From Dactylis glomerata (taxonomy: Eukaryota; Streptophyta; Magnoliopsida; Poales; Poaceae): a stretch of DNA of 64,000 nucleotides. Location: the NCBI GenBank assembly GCA_007115705.1, contig QXEO01000382.1:2497083-2561082 (forward strand). The letters run 5' to 3'. The first letter of the stretch is position 1, and each line of letters begins with the position of its first letter. Shown piece by piece: positions 1-11,900 of this stretch. The position numbers and the translations under genes are program-made. A model generated the notes under the pieces. The model had not been told where the DNA came from. It saw only the letters and a list, made by a program, of their open reading frames with translations, and made no database searches.

Positions 1-186
1 ATATGTTCCGTCCGAATACCCTAGGGACCGGCCCGGAATAAGTTTTGGAACAGGAACAGAGGCCGGGATATGTGCAGATGTGCCGGCATATAAATCTGAT
101 CGCCGGGGCATAATGAAGAAAGGTATGTTGAACCTGTCAAGGCTCCACAGTTATGACTGGGGAACCTCGGCAGCTTCGGGGACTAG
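1..186 (+). mobile_element. 3' tail of an upstream Tat-type element copy
   Basis: No open frame of note. The stretch carries the CCGGCATA words typical of element A and ends in TTCGGGGACTAG directly before the TG of the LTR at 187. That end has the form of the polypurine tract seen next to other Tat LTRs in this window (for example TCAGGGGCTAC at 32913-32923). I infer that this is the last part of an internal region, so the LTR at 187 may serve both an upstream copy and element A. It could instead be unrelated flanking DNA. Confidence 0.4.
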
Positions 187-806
187 TGTCGGGGGGATGA
201 CCCCCGGTAGGGTCAAGAGAGTAGAAAAGACACAAGGTCTATGATTGACTTTATGTCGGGTTATCAAGGAAGGGCCTGGCCGGAATATAAGAGCATCGGC
301 CAGGCCGGCATATAATGTGTATCCCGGCTGATACTTGGATATGCCGGCATAGCCGGAATACTTATAAAAGTGTGCCGGCATATACTTAGATATGCCGGCC
401 TAACCATTTTGTGTGTTGTGCAGGAGCAGGGGAGGCCGGATTACCCGACCCTCGTAGGTCGTTGGTCCGGCATATAAGTCCTGGGTATGGCCAACGGTCA
501 TATCCGGGATACTTAAGTCAACCAAGGTGTCACATCCCTACAATCAAGGAAGAAAACATCCAAGCATGGTAGCAGAGTAAGATGGCAGGGTGCACAGTGG
601 AGGTTACCTACCCTCACTGTGCACAAGTACGAGCTTACCGCACAGAGGTAAGGCCACAGTTCAAGAGGTACAAGGTACAGCAAGGGGAGTCCCATCGAGA
701 GCAATCAGGGAGAAAGTCGTGGGCGTCTGCCCTCGACAGTAAGTCCTGTTTGGAGTGTAGTTGGTGTCTCCTGGTCTTCTATGACCGTTGTAACCCTGGC
801 CACCAC

Positions 807-814
807 TATATAAG
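807..814 (+). promoter_or_regulatory. TATA box of element A LTR
   Basis: TATATAAG lies in the middle of the LTR, about 420 bp before its end, where a Pol II core promoter of an LTR is expected. The inverted family copy keeps the same box near 13310. Confidence 0.55.
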
Positions 815-1066
815 GTGGCATAGGGAGCCCTGGTAAAGGGTTGGTCGCTGGAAGAAGGTTGAAAGGTTGAAGGTAGATTGGTCACACTGTACTCCTACAC
901 TTAGCAGTTCATCTTCCTTCTCTAGCAGAGAGCTTGGAAGCACCATTGTGGTGTACTACATCGACCCATATATACAATCAGTAGAGCAGGAGTAGGGGTG
1001 TTATCTCCTTACGAGAGCCCCGAACCTGGGTAGATCAGTGTCTCTTTCTGTCGTGCTTTTTAGCTC

Positions 1067-1233
1067 GTTCCCCTCTCCCGAATCCTCCAGCATCTAGTTC
1101 GGCCCCCATTTAAGCCATCCTATGGCATATGTTGTTTCACCACGACGACAGTTCCCCTCTCCCGAATCCACCAGCATCTAGTTCGGCCCCATTTAAGCCA
1201 TCCTATGGCATATGTTGTTTCACCACGACGACA
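1067..1233 (+). repeat. 83-84 bp tandem duplication at the LTR 3' terminus
   Basis: 1067-1150 and 1151-1233 are almost identical. Both start GTTCCCCTCTCCCGAATCC and both end CACGACGACA. They differ by a T/A change and one extra C in the first copy. The unit contains the terminal nucleotides of the LTR, so this LTR has its 3' end twice. Confidence 0.95.
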
Positions 1234-1235
1234 TT

Positions 1236-1253
1236 TGGCGCCCACCGTGGGGC
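1236..1253 (+). other. Primer binding site of element A
   Basis: TGGCGCCCACCGTGGGGC starts two bases after the LTR. TGG pairs with the CCA end of a tRNA, as in all LTR retrotransposons. I do not assign the tRNA species. Confidence 0.8.
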
Positions 1254-1261
1254 AGATCGAT

Positions 1262-4200
1262 ATGCTGGGCGGAGTGTTTATTCGGACGAGGTCTGTGATA
1301 GCAGCTTCGGGAGTGCGCGTGGTCTCTGGTCTCTTCCAGAGGCTAGGCTCGCTCAGCTTCGTCAGTGACAATGCTGGTTGTCTCGGCGGCCGGCCGTTCC
1401 CCAGGGATGGCCAGATCATGTCTTTCGGTTCCCACGAGGTGTACGTGGGAACTGAGAGAGTTTGCAGGGAAGAGGTGCTGGTGGCGGCGGATCCTCCGTC
1501 GCATATGCTGGCTCACGCTGGGCGTAGCGTTCGCCCAGTAGAGTCGGCAGAAGTGATGATGGCCGGCACATCCGTGCCGCCGGCAGATGGTACCAGCAAG
1601 GCAGCAGCTGCAGCAGGAGATGCTCCCCCAGAGCCGCCGAAGGCCAAGAGGTCGGCGCGTCCTCCGTTGGAGCGTGAGGAAAACCTGGCCGGCACTTCGG
1701 GTGTGCCGGCTAGGGGTCAGGTGCTTCTTCCCATCATCGATTGGCTTCTCGAGCCGGTGCGATCCGGCGATAATCCGGAGCAGACAAGGGAGGTCCTAGA
1801 GGGATCTCGGCAAGCCCTCGTCGACGAGGCCCTGGCCATGCATCAGGAGCGCGAGCGGTTTAACCGGCAACTCCGTGATTATGAGGCAGCTCATGGTTTT
1901 ACTCCTGTGGTAACCCGGCCTAGCCGGATAGATGAGGTTAGAACTAGAGGCAGAGATCTTAACACTGAGCTAGGCAAATATGCTAGGGCTAAGAGTCATA
2001 CTGCAACTAGTACTGTGCCTAAAGTAATTTATAGCTCCCCAGTGAAGAACCTTAGAGCAGCAGCGGAGGTAGCTAAGGACTTATCTAATTTGTCCGGCGA
2101 AGCACTGCGTGAGTAGCAAGCCCGGCTTAACCATCTTTTGTCTGAAGCTACCAAGCAGCAGGAGGCCTTTAAGAAGGCAAACCCAGGTGCCGGGGCATCC
2201 CAGTACATTGCATAGGTAGGAGGTGTCGGCGCAAGGTCGAGGGGCGAGGCTTCGTCCCCGCATCCAAGTGCCCGGCGTGCCGAAAGTGTGACCTCTGGCC
2301 ACCGGGACAAGCAGATCCAAGTGTATGATCCGGCAATCGCCGGAAAGCAGGCAGTAACTCAGAAGAGTGCCGGCCAAGCGGACAAATATGTCGGCCGCAA
2401 GAGTGCAGGTCAGAATGTGCCGGCCAGGCAAGGGGCAGGCTCGGCCGGTGGTGGCCGGGGTAACAGTGCAGCCCGGCGTCAGCAGCAGGGCGCCGGAGGT
2501 GCAGCGCAGGAGCAAGGAGCAGGTCATCCGGGACATCGAGAGGATGATGGGAATTCCGCCCTTGCCAGGGCGGGATATCAGCAGCAGCGTCAGCAAGGCC
2601 GGCAAAGTGAGCAGTATCATCCGGAGCAGCAGCAGGAAAAAATGATCGCGGGCCCAATTGCGTCTCGGCTTGGACCTCGGTCCTTGGCCGCAAATGATGC
2701 ACGATTCAAGCTGGACAAGATCTACCAGTCCGAGTTGGTGGAGAAGCAAGGTGCTCCGGGTCCAATGTGCTTTGGACCCCGGATTATGGGTGAGCCGGTG
2801 CCCTACTATTTCCAGCTCGCGCGTGGCGCGAGGACGTACAATGGCAGTACAAAGCCGGAAGATTGGTTGGAGGATTACTCCACCGCAGTGAACATCGCCG
2901 GAGGAAACCTCCGGTGGGCGGTACGATATGTGCCGCAGATGCTAGAAGGACCAGCCAGGATATGGCTAAATAATCTGCCGGCCGGAAGTATCAACGGCTG
3001 GGTGGACTTCGAAGAGCAGTTTGTGTCGAACTTCACCAGTACTTACAAGAGGCCCAACCGCCCGCAGCAACTGGCCAGCTGCCGGCAAGGAGAATTTGAG
3101 ACTGACCGTGACTATCTGACCAGGTGGTGCACGTTGCGCAATTCTTGCGAAGGAGTTGTGGAGCAGCAGGCCATTATGTGGTTTGCTCATGGGTGCCGGC
3201 ATGGCACCATGTTGTGGCAAAAGCTTCAGAGAGATATGCCGGCCACGTTGGCCGAAACAATCAGGATTGCTGATAGTTACGCTCTAGGAGATCCCATGCA
3301 GCCCACTCTTGATTCGCAAGGGCAGGGGCAGGCCCAGAGGAACAATAGCAACACTGGGAGACCGGGGCAGTTCTATCGCCAGGATAACCGGAATAAGAGA
3401 AGAGATGAGCGGCCGGATTATCGGTATGGCATGGCGCAAGTTGCAGCTGTGGAGGAAGAGCAAGGGGGCGCCGGCAGTAGCCAGCGTCCGAGATATGAGA
3501 GCTACCAGCAGCCTCAGCAGCAACAGCAGCAACAACCGCAGCAGCAAGCGCAGCCCTTCCAGAAGAAGAATGTTTGGATCAACAAGAATGCCGGCGGAGC
3601 CGCCGGTCAGAAGAAGCAGTGGCCGAAGTATACAGTGGGTCTGGCCATGGACAAGCCTTGTGTGTTTCACACATTCCAACCGGGTAAGCCGGCAAATCAT
3701 CTGACGAGAAACTATTTATGGCTGGATGACATATTAGCAGGTCATGCAGGTCCTTGGGGACCGGCTAGACCATCTGTCCTGGCAGCTCCATCGCCGTTGA
3801 CAGGTGCAAATACAGTTGCAATCCTGCCCAGGCCGGTTAATCCCGGGAATCAGAGCAATGCTGGAAATGCCAGCGTAAATCAAATAGACCAGAGCTATAA
3901 TCCAGAATATAATGCCGGAGGGCCAGGAGCGGGCCGGAATGAGTACAAGGAGCATGATCAGAGCTACATGGCCTTTGAGACCGAGAGAACAGACAAGCAG
4001 AGCTTGTACCGGCGGTGTTTGGAGGTAAACGCCGTTATGTCGGCAGTCCCAAAGCTAATGTATTGGTCTGACCAGGCCATTGGCTGGGACAGGGCAGATC
4101 ATCCCAAGATCATGCCAAACCCCGGCGGGTATGCTCTAGTAATGGATCCAACATTTGTCGGGCCGGCTAATAACGTGAGGTTCAGCAAGGTCCTCATTCA

Positions 4201-4585
4201 CAATGGAAGCAGCATCAACATCATGTACTGGGATACGATGCAAAAGCTGGGAATCAAGGAGAATATGCTGGAACCAAGCAAGACCACATTCCACGGCATT
4301 GTGCCAGGACTTTCGTGTGCGCCGATGGGCAAGATCCGGGTGGATGTCATGTTTGGCAGCCGGGATAACTGCAGGGTGGAAAACCTCATGTTCGAGGTGG
4401 TTGATCTGGAAAGCCCTTACCATGCTTTGCTAGGGAGGCCGGCATTGGCAAAATTCATGGCCTCTACGCATGTTGCGTACCTGAAAATGAAGATGCCGGG
4501 CCCGGAGGGGCAATTACCATTGTTGGTGATTACAAGCGTTCGATGGCATGTGCCACAGCCGGGTCTAACCTGGCCGAGACTCTGA
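1262..4585 (+). pseudogene. gag-pro: Gag-protease of element A (broken)
   Basis: One reading frame runs from the first ATG after the PBS to a TGA at 4583, with in-frame TAG codons at 2114 and 2213. Gag would form the capsid-like particle; the core is around 2850-3300 (a W-rich block, then a YKRP motif near 3050). A glutamine-rich stretch coded by CAG repeats lies at 3505-3560. The retropepsin domain is near 4150-4500. There the active-site block reads H-N-G-S-S, where families usually have D-x-G-S; the aspartate position is His (CAC), one base from GAC. The frame is lost near 4500, where the continuation moves by one base. Not functional as it stands. Confidence 0.8.
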
Positions 4586-7500
4586 TCATTGCAGAGGAAA
4601 GGAAAAGGCTCAAGCGAGTAGTGGAGATTGCTGAGACGGTCGTGGCCGGCAAATCTATGCCGGGCATGTCAAATCCCGACGGCAGTGCTTCTTTTCAAGT
4701 AGGCAAGGAAGTTAAGAAGGTGCCTCTGGATGAAGTTTTCCCGGAGCGCCACGCCCTCATCGGGGCAAGTTTGGATCCCAAATAGGAAAGCGAGCTCACC
4801 AGCTTCCTCCATGAGAATCGGGATATCTTTGCATGGTCTACCTCAGACTTGCAAGGTGTGCCGAGGCAGCTGGCTGAGCACGCATTGCATGTGAGACCGG
4901 ATGCTAAGCCGGTGAAGCAGCCGCTCCGGCGGAATGCAGGCGACAGAAGGAAAGCCATTTGGGACGAGGTGGCCAGGCTCTTAGCCTCCGACTTTATCAA
5001 GGAAGTGCTTCATCCAGATTGGGTGTCTAATCCGGTTTTAGTGGAAAAGAAGAAGGATGAGCCCGCCATAGTGAAAGTATGGCGGATGTGTGTTGATTAC
5101 ACCAACTTGAATAAGGCATGCCCTAAAGATCCATTCCCGCTCCCTCGGATCGATCAAGTGATTGATTCCACAGCAGGATGTGAACTATTATCATTTGTAG
5201 ATGCCTACTCTGGTTTCCACCAGATCCCTTTGTATGAGCCGGATCAAATAAAAACATCCTTTATCACCCCGTACGGGGCTTATTGCTATCTCACTATGCC
5301 GTTCAGTTTAAGAAATGCCGGCGCGACTTACCAAAGATGTATGCAAAAATGTTTGCATGATTAGATAGATAAAAATGTGCAGGTATATGTCGATGATATC
5401 GTCATAAAGACCAAGGAGAGCAAGACTCTCGTAGATGACCTCCGGGAAACCTTTGGAAACCTAAGGAGATTCCGGATGAAGTTGAATTCGGCTAAGTGTA
5501 CCTTCGGTGTGCCGGTGGGCAAGTTGCTCGGCTTCCTTGTTTCCAGCCGGGGTATTGAGGTGAATCCCGACAAGATTTGTGCCATAGAAAAGATGAAGCC
5601 GCCGACAGATTTGAAGGAAGTACAGAAGTTCACTGGGTGCCTCGCATCCCTGAGCCATTTCATAAGCCGGCTAGGAGAGAAGGCTCTGCCGTTATATCAG
5701 CTGATGAAGAAGTCCGACACATTTGTCTGGACAACGCAAGCAGATGCAGCTTTCAAGGAATTAAAGCTGATGTTGTCAACATCGCCGGTATTAGCGTCTC
5801 CAATGCCCCGGGAGCCAATGTTGCTCTATATAGCAGCAACCAACAGGGTTGTCAGTGCAGTGGTGGTAGTGGAGCGAGAGGAGGGGGGCAAAACCGTGCA
5901 GCGGCCGGTATATTATTTGAGTGAAGTCCTCTCCACCTCGAAGCAAAACTACCCGCACTATCAGAAGATGACTTATGGTGTCTATATGGCGGCCAAGAAG
6001 CTCAAGCATTACTTCCAAGAGCATCCAATCCGGGTAGTGGCCGAGGCCCCCATCTCGGAAATCATAACTAACAAAGATGCCAGCAGCCGAATAGCAAAGT
6101 GGGCAATAGAGCTTTCACCATATACACCACAGTATGATAAGAGGGATACAATCAAGTCCCAGGTGTTGGCTGATTTCTTCATTGACTGGGCCGAGATACA
6201 ATATGAGCCGCCATTGCCAGATGCAAATTATTGGAGGATGCATTTCGATGGGTCCAAGACAATCCATGGCTTGGGTGCCGGCATAGTTCTCAGCTCGCGA
6301 AAGAATGACCAGTTGAGATATGTCCTGCAGATTCATTTTGCAGCGTCAAATAATGTGGCAGAATATGAGGCACTTGTGCATGGCCTGAAAGTGTCTAAGG
6401 ACATAGGAATCCGCCGGATTATGTGTTTCGGTGATTCTGACTTAGTGGTTCAGCAGTGTTCCGGCATATGGGACGCTCATGATGCAAACATGGGATCCTA
6501 CCATTTCTTGGTGCAGCAGTTGAGTGGTTACTTCGAAGGTTGTGAGTTCCGGCATGTTCCCCGGGCTCAGAATGAAGCAGCCGACACATTGTCCAAGCTG
6601 GGATCTTCCAGAGATTCAATCCCGCCCGGCATTTCATTGGAGCATCTGAGGAAGCCATCAATCAAGCCCTCGCCGGAATCATCGTCCATTTATGTCCCGC
6701 CAAGCCCGGAGGATGCAGTTCCGATGGATATAGATGCCGGAGTTAGGTCAGATAACCCGGGGACTGTGATCTCAGTCCCGGGGACTGGGCCGACATATGC
6801 AGTAAGTGCGGTATTCCGGAGCAAGAATAGAGGCAAAGGGAAGATGTACCAAGAGATTGTGCCGGTATACCCGGGGACTGCTCCGGCATACCCGGGGACT
6901 AATTCCTCAGTCCCGGGGACTTCGCAGCCCATGGAGATCGATTATGTGTCGGTCGAAATGATGGAGATAGATCAGGCAGTGTTTACTGTCAGGGAAGTAC
7001 CCTCATGGGCACATCCTATCATGGATTTCCTGGTGAATGGTCAAGTGCCGGCGGATGAAACAGAGGCACGCCGGGTTGCAAGGAGATCCAAAGGATATAC
7101 CATCATCAACAAGGAAATATACAAGAGAAGTGTCACCGGAGTATTGCAGAGATGTGTCGAATCTGCGGAAGGTCTGGAGATGCTCCGGGAAATTCATCAG
7201 GGGGAGTGTGGTCACCACGCTTCGTCCAGAGCATTGGTGGCAAAGGTATTCCGGCACGGCTTCTATTGGCCGACGGCACTGCAAGAAGCAGAAGAGTTTG
7301 TCCGGAAATGCAATGGGTGTCAAAGATATGCCCACCAAATTCATCAGTCGGCATCTGCCTTGAAGACTATCCCGATAACCTGGCCCTTTGCTGTTTGGGG
7401 CCTAGATATGGTCGGGGCTTTTAAGCCGGCCAGAGGAAAGATGACCCATATCCTGGTCATGGTGGACAAGTTCACCAAATGGATCGAAGTAAAGCCCATA

Positions 7501-8269
7501 AGCAAGTGTGATGGTCACACAGCAGTGAAATTCTTAAAAGATATAATCTTGAGATATGGTGTTCCCCATAGCATCATCACTGACAATGGGTCGAACTTTG
7601 CACAAGGGCCATTTGCCAGATTTTGTGAGGAGGTGGGAATCCGGCTAGATGTCGCCTCGATCGCTCACCCTTGTGCCAATGGCCAAGTAGAGAGGTCAAA
7701 TGGGCTAGTGTTGTCCGGCATAAAACCCCGGCTGATAGAGCCACTGGAGAAAACTCCGGGATTGGCTAGATGAATTGCCAGCAGTGCTTTGGAGTCTAAG
7801 GACAACTCCGAATAGGTCAACAGGCTACACACCATTTTTCCTGGTGTATGGAGCAGAAGCTGTGCTTCCAACAGATGTAATACATGATGCACCAAGAGTA
7901 ATGCTATATTCTGAGGAAGAGGCTAAAGTAGCCATGGAAAATGATGTGGATCTGCTGGAAGAAGCAAGAGAAATAACTCTATCAAGAACAGCAGTATATC
8001 AGCAGAACCTCAGACACTATCATGCGTAGAAGGTAAATCCAAGGAGATTTCAAGAGGGAGATCTAGTACTCCAGCTAAGGCAAGGAACAGAGGGCCGGCA
8101 TAAGTTAACTCCTCCATGGGAGGGGACATTCATTGTAAGCAGAGCTCTGCACAATGATGCCTATTATCTTATAGATGCGCAGGCCCCCAAGAAGAACAAG
8201 GTGGACAGGTCCGGAGAAGAAACCAAGAGACCGTGGAACATAGCTCTACTCCGGCCTTTTTACTCCTGA
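4506..8269 (+). pseudogene. pol: Pol of element A: RT, two RNase H domains, integrase (broken)
   Basis: The pol frame opens near 4506 and keeps one frame to 7773, with in-frame TAG at 4783 and 5362. RT shows the F-V-D-A-Y-S-G-F block near 5200 and the Y-V-D-D catalytic box near 5385-5400. The first RNase H lies near 5700-6200. A second, archaeal-type RNase H follows (HFDGSK near 6240, NNVAEYEAL near 6350, NEAADTLSKLG near 6570-6600), which marks the Tat lineage. A linker with PGT repeats separates it from integrase, which has the zinc-binding H/C residues near 7200-7330, D in GLDMV, D in TDNGSNF and E in NGQVERSN. At 7773 the frame shifts; 7775-8269 holds the integrase C-terminal part with one more TAG at 8027 and ends at TGA 8267. 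The enzyme set is complete in order but not translatable. Confidence 0.85.
6756..6921 (+). repeat. Five CCCGGGGACT repeats in the pol linker
   Basis: The ten-base word CCCGGGGACT (last one CCCGGGGACTT) occurs at 6756, 6777, 6870, 6891 and 6912, always in the same frame, coding Pro-Gly-Thr. It lies between the second RNase H and integrase of element A. Confidence 0.9.
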
Positions 8270-8914
8270 GCAGCATAATGTATGTATTTCCATTTTGTTT
8301 CTTGTGCCGGCACTTTATGCCGGCGCAATGCTAATGAATAAAATGTCGGCATCCCGAAGAGATCGGGCACTGCCTCCGGTATATATGATTGTCTTTTATT
8401 CAAATTTTTATTTATATGCCGGCTGGCTTGAGATGAATGTTTCCTATGTCGGCCTAGTAATGTGTCGGCACCAAAGGCCACTCTTCGACTCAGCTGCTGT
8501 CCGAAACCCGGCTTCATGGCTAGCAAGTGTAGATGCCGGAGATTGTCTACACATGGAAAATGGCTAAGGAAATGAATAGCAAGCGAACCGACATTTGTGT
8601 AAAAACCAAAGATAAAACTTGAAATGTCGAATGATTTGAAGTCTAAGTTTCAAAGTTAAAGTACTGTATGTTCAATGAGGCAACCTTGAGACTCATACGT
8701 TGAAAGCCAAATAAGGTAGACAAGTAGCCAAGGTTGTGAAGTTGAGGAAATAGGAAAACAAACTCGGTGACTTAGCCTAAGATGATCCGGCATTAATAAC
8801 AAGCAAACCGAGATAAAACTTGTTCAGGTAGCAAACCAAAGGAAATTAAACGTATATCTTACAACTGCACCCGGCATTCCGGGGATCTGATAAGGCTTAA
8901 AGTTTTTGCTAAGT
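8270..8914 (+). other. Spacer between pol and the antisense gene of element A
   Basis: No reading frame that continues either neighbour. It holds CCGGCATA-type words and an AATAAA-like AATGAATAAAATG near 8334 that could end the sense gag-pol transcript or be chance. The last bases form the 3' side of the antisense gene. Confidence 0.5.
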
Positions 8915-11900
8915 TCAAGGGGCAGGTGGAGCTGTGGCAGTAGAAGTGTCGGCTTCAGGTGTGCCAGACCCAGCAGAAGGAATGGAGCTGTCACCTCCGC
9001 CCGGGACAGATCCTTGTTCTGGGGCATCAGTGTCGGCTTCCTCAGCTTCATCTTCGTCTTGGCTGGAGTCGGAGCCTTCAGCGTCGGCAGATGCCCCGGT
9101 GTTGTCCTTCTTCTCTGGCTCGCGGATGTCCCGAACAAAAGCATCGGTGTCGGCATAGTCCACATAACTGTGGGCCAGCTCCTTCCGACGCCGGATGTGT
9201 TCCGGATCCGTGGTCCAGATAGATCCTTCGCGCACAGTGCGCAAAGTCTCCAGATCAGCCTTTTCGTACCAGGACAAGAAGTAGCTGAGAGCTTCGTCAG
9301 CTCCAACCCTCGCGCCAGAATCTCGCCATTCCCGGAGGCGAACCTTCGCAAGCTGCAGATCGTTGCCGAGGTCGACGGGATCAGTGGGGGTCCTTTGTCC
9401 CGGCCAGAGGGCAGAGAATGCCTCCTGGGCGCCATAGAAGAGTTCTTCAGTATAGAGGGTCATGGCCTCCTTCCGGGACTGCAGGGCCAGCAGCTGCTCC
9501 GACATGTCCCAGTTGGGCGAGTCAACCGGAACACCCCGGCTTTCTCGGTCCAACTGCAGAGCCCTCTCAACGTCAGCGACGGAAGCGAGAAACATGTCTG
9601 AGGAATAGAAACAATGTTAGCAACAGAAGAATATGTCGGCATAGATGGTATGCCGGAAGAGAACATGGTATCTCGGGCAGGAATAAGGAAAAAGGGATTT
9701 GAAGCTTACGGGCGAGGTCAGCATTGAGCTGGGCGACTGTAACCTCCCATTTTGTTGCCTGCTCCTTCAAGCTAGACAATTCGGCATGGGCGTTGGAGGC
9801 ATCAGTCTCGGAGGTGACAAGCAGCTCCTGGGCTTTCTTGAGTTGGCCCTCCCTCTGCTCCTTCTCCTCCAGCAGCTCGGCAATCCGGCTCTTTAGCTGC
9901 TCTGTCTCGGCCTTGTGAGCAGCATCCCGGTCCTCCAGTTGCTTCGCCACATCCACTGAGGACACACAGTCCTGGTGGCGGGCCTCCAGGGCAGCTTTGT
10001 CATCTGAAAAGATTTGAAGTCAAAACAAGGTGAAGATAGAAAATAATGACAAGAAATAAAGGATTTGAAGTATGAAGTGTCTATCCGGGTAACAGCAGGA
10101 TCCGGTATACCTGTCAGCTCTTCACTCTCTTGACAAGCTCGGTGACTTGGGCTTCGGCACCAGCTGCGGAATGACAGAAAAAGGCTATGAGTCGGCATAT
10201 TGAGATGTGCCGGCAAAAGGTCTATGAAGATAAAAGAAGGAAAGGCATCAGACATGTATGTCGGCAAGGATTACCTTTCTTGGACAGCTCCAGCCGAAGC
10301 TTGCTATGCTCGTCGGATAACTTCTGATGCTCGCATACCAAGTCATGAAACATGTCGGCCCGTGTGTTGTTCATGCGCTACAAAAGTGTTGGGATTTGAA
10401 GTATCAGCAGAGAAATTTAGCATGATAGTTAAGTTGAAGATTCTATCAAGAGAACATTCTTTTCAAGACCCGGCATAGGTGCTGCTCACCTATCCCGGCC
10501 CTTGGTGACTAGGATTTGAAGCTCGAAATGAGCTTATATCTCGGTCATGAGGATTTGAAAAGAGCTTAAGCTGTTAGTTTGTTCAAGACCCGGCATAGGT
10601 GCTGCTCACCTATCCCGGCCCTCGGTGGCTAGGATTTGAAGCTCGGATCGAGCTCATATGACGGCAGATAATTCAAGAGCGGCTAATTAAAAGAGTATGG
10701 GAAAATCCCGGATGTCCGTATCCCGGACAGCCGACATTTTCGGGGACTGGGGATATGTGTATAGATAAAGAGGACATACGTTGGTGGCATCGGCCAATTG
10801 GTGAAGTCTCTGCTGGAGGCTGAGAAGCTCGCAGGCAATCGGAATGGGCTTCGCGGCCAGGATGGCGGCTGGGCTGCCAGTGGCTGAGGCTTTGGCCATC
10901 TTCTTGCTCCTTGAGTCCACAGTGTCCATGATGCCGGCCTCATTCCACCTGACGCAGTGCTCCTTGAGAGACCCAAGGCTTTTGTCACTTTTCGTCTCCA
11001 GGGGGACGCGGCCCTCAAGTTCTGGCGTGTCGAAGAAACTGGCCCGGTAGCCAGGCCGGGTTGCTGCCCCGCCAAGATGCAGGGCCAGGGCAGAGCTGGA
11101 CCGGGACGCTGCTTTGGAAGGAGCAGTGGCAGCAGATGGTGTGCCAGACTTGGTCGGCTAGATCTTCAGGGTGCCGGACTTCGCCGGGATAGAGGTCTTG
11201 GCCGGGGCTGCGGTCTTGGCTGGTGCTGGAGTCTTCTCAGCAGTTGGAGTCTTGGGTGCGGGTTGTTCCGGCGCGGCCGGTGCATCTTGGCCAGTAGGCA
11301 CAGGTTCCGGAATGGTCCAGACTTCTGGCACTGCAGGGCCTTTGCCCTTGAAATCTGTTTCGGTGCCCTTGTTGCTTGTGCCGGCGTCTTGAGTGGTGCC
11401 GGCGTCGGTGGTGGGCGCGCCGGAGTCTGGTGCTTCTTGGTGGGCTCCTATGTCCATGTGGACATCGGAAGCCGAAGGTTCCTGTTGAGCCCCCGAGTCC
11501 ATGTGGACGTCGGGGGCAGAGATATCTTGTTCCGGTGGAGGATCGTTCTTCGCCGGGGAGGTGGTCTTGTCAGGCGCAGGCAAAGATGCCGGCGCCGGGG
11601 AGGTCGTATGACTAGCAGAGGGAATGTCGGAGGCGGCAGTTTCCGCCGGCTTGGTAACCTTGGGGCCGCCACTTGAGCCAGAAGCTTGTTCCGGTGCAAG
11701 AGGAGCCCTGAAAGAGAGAAAACACCAAGTTAGTAATCAAGGCAAGAGATATATCGGAAATGAAGCAAGGAAAAGAGACTTACCCCGAGGCAACAGGCCT
11801 CTGTTTCTTCTGAAGGGGCATGCCAACCTTCTGCCTCTTCTGCTGCTGGGTTGTGTCGGGCTGGGGCTTCACCCCTCGCTTCCGGCCGGTACGTCCGCCG

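Larger units (their letters stand above)
187..1233 (+). repeat. 5' LTR of element A
   Basis: Starts TGTCGGGGGGATGACC and ends CACGACGACA two bases before the PBS, giving TG...CA ends and about 1047 bp. The first 290 bp recur at 12113-12402 and a diverged inverted copy lies at 13085-13928. It contains a TATA box at 807 and an 83-84 bp tandem duplication at its 3' end. The word CCGGCATA occurs many times in the first third. Confidence 0.88.

Noticed and set aside
2081..2749. 222-codon minus-strand frame opposite gag of element A
   Set aside because: Opposite strand of a Gln/Gly-rich coding stretch; composition artefact without recognisable motifs.
8906..9601. 231-codon plus-strand frame at the end of element A
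   Set aside because: It lies opposite exon 6 of the antisense gene, whose splice phase is supported across exons; the plus frame has no family motif.
10462..10668. Repeat pair considered as a CRISPR array
   Set aside because: Only two long units with a 120-bp period in a plant retrotransposon; no short spacers and no cas context.
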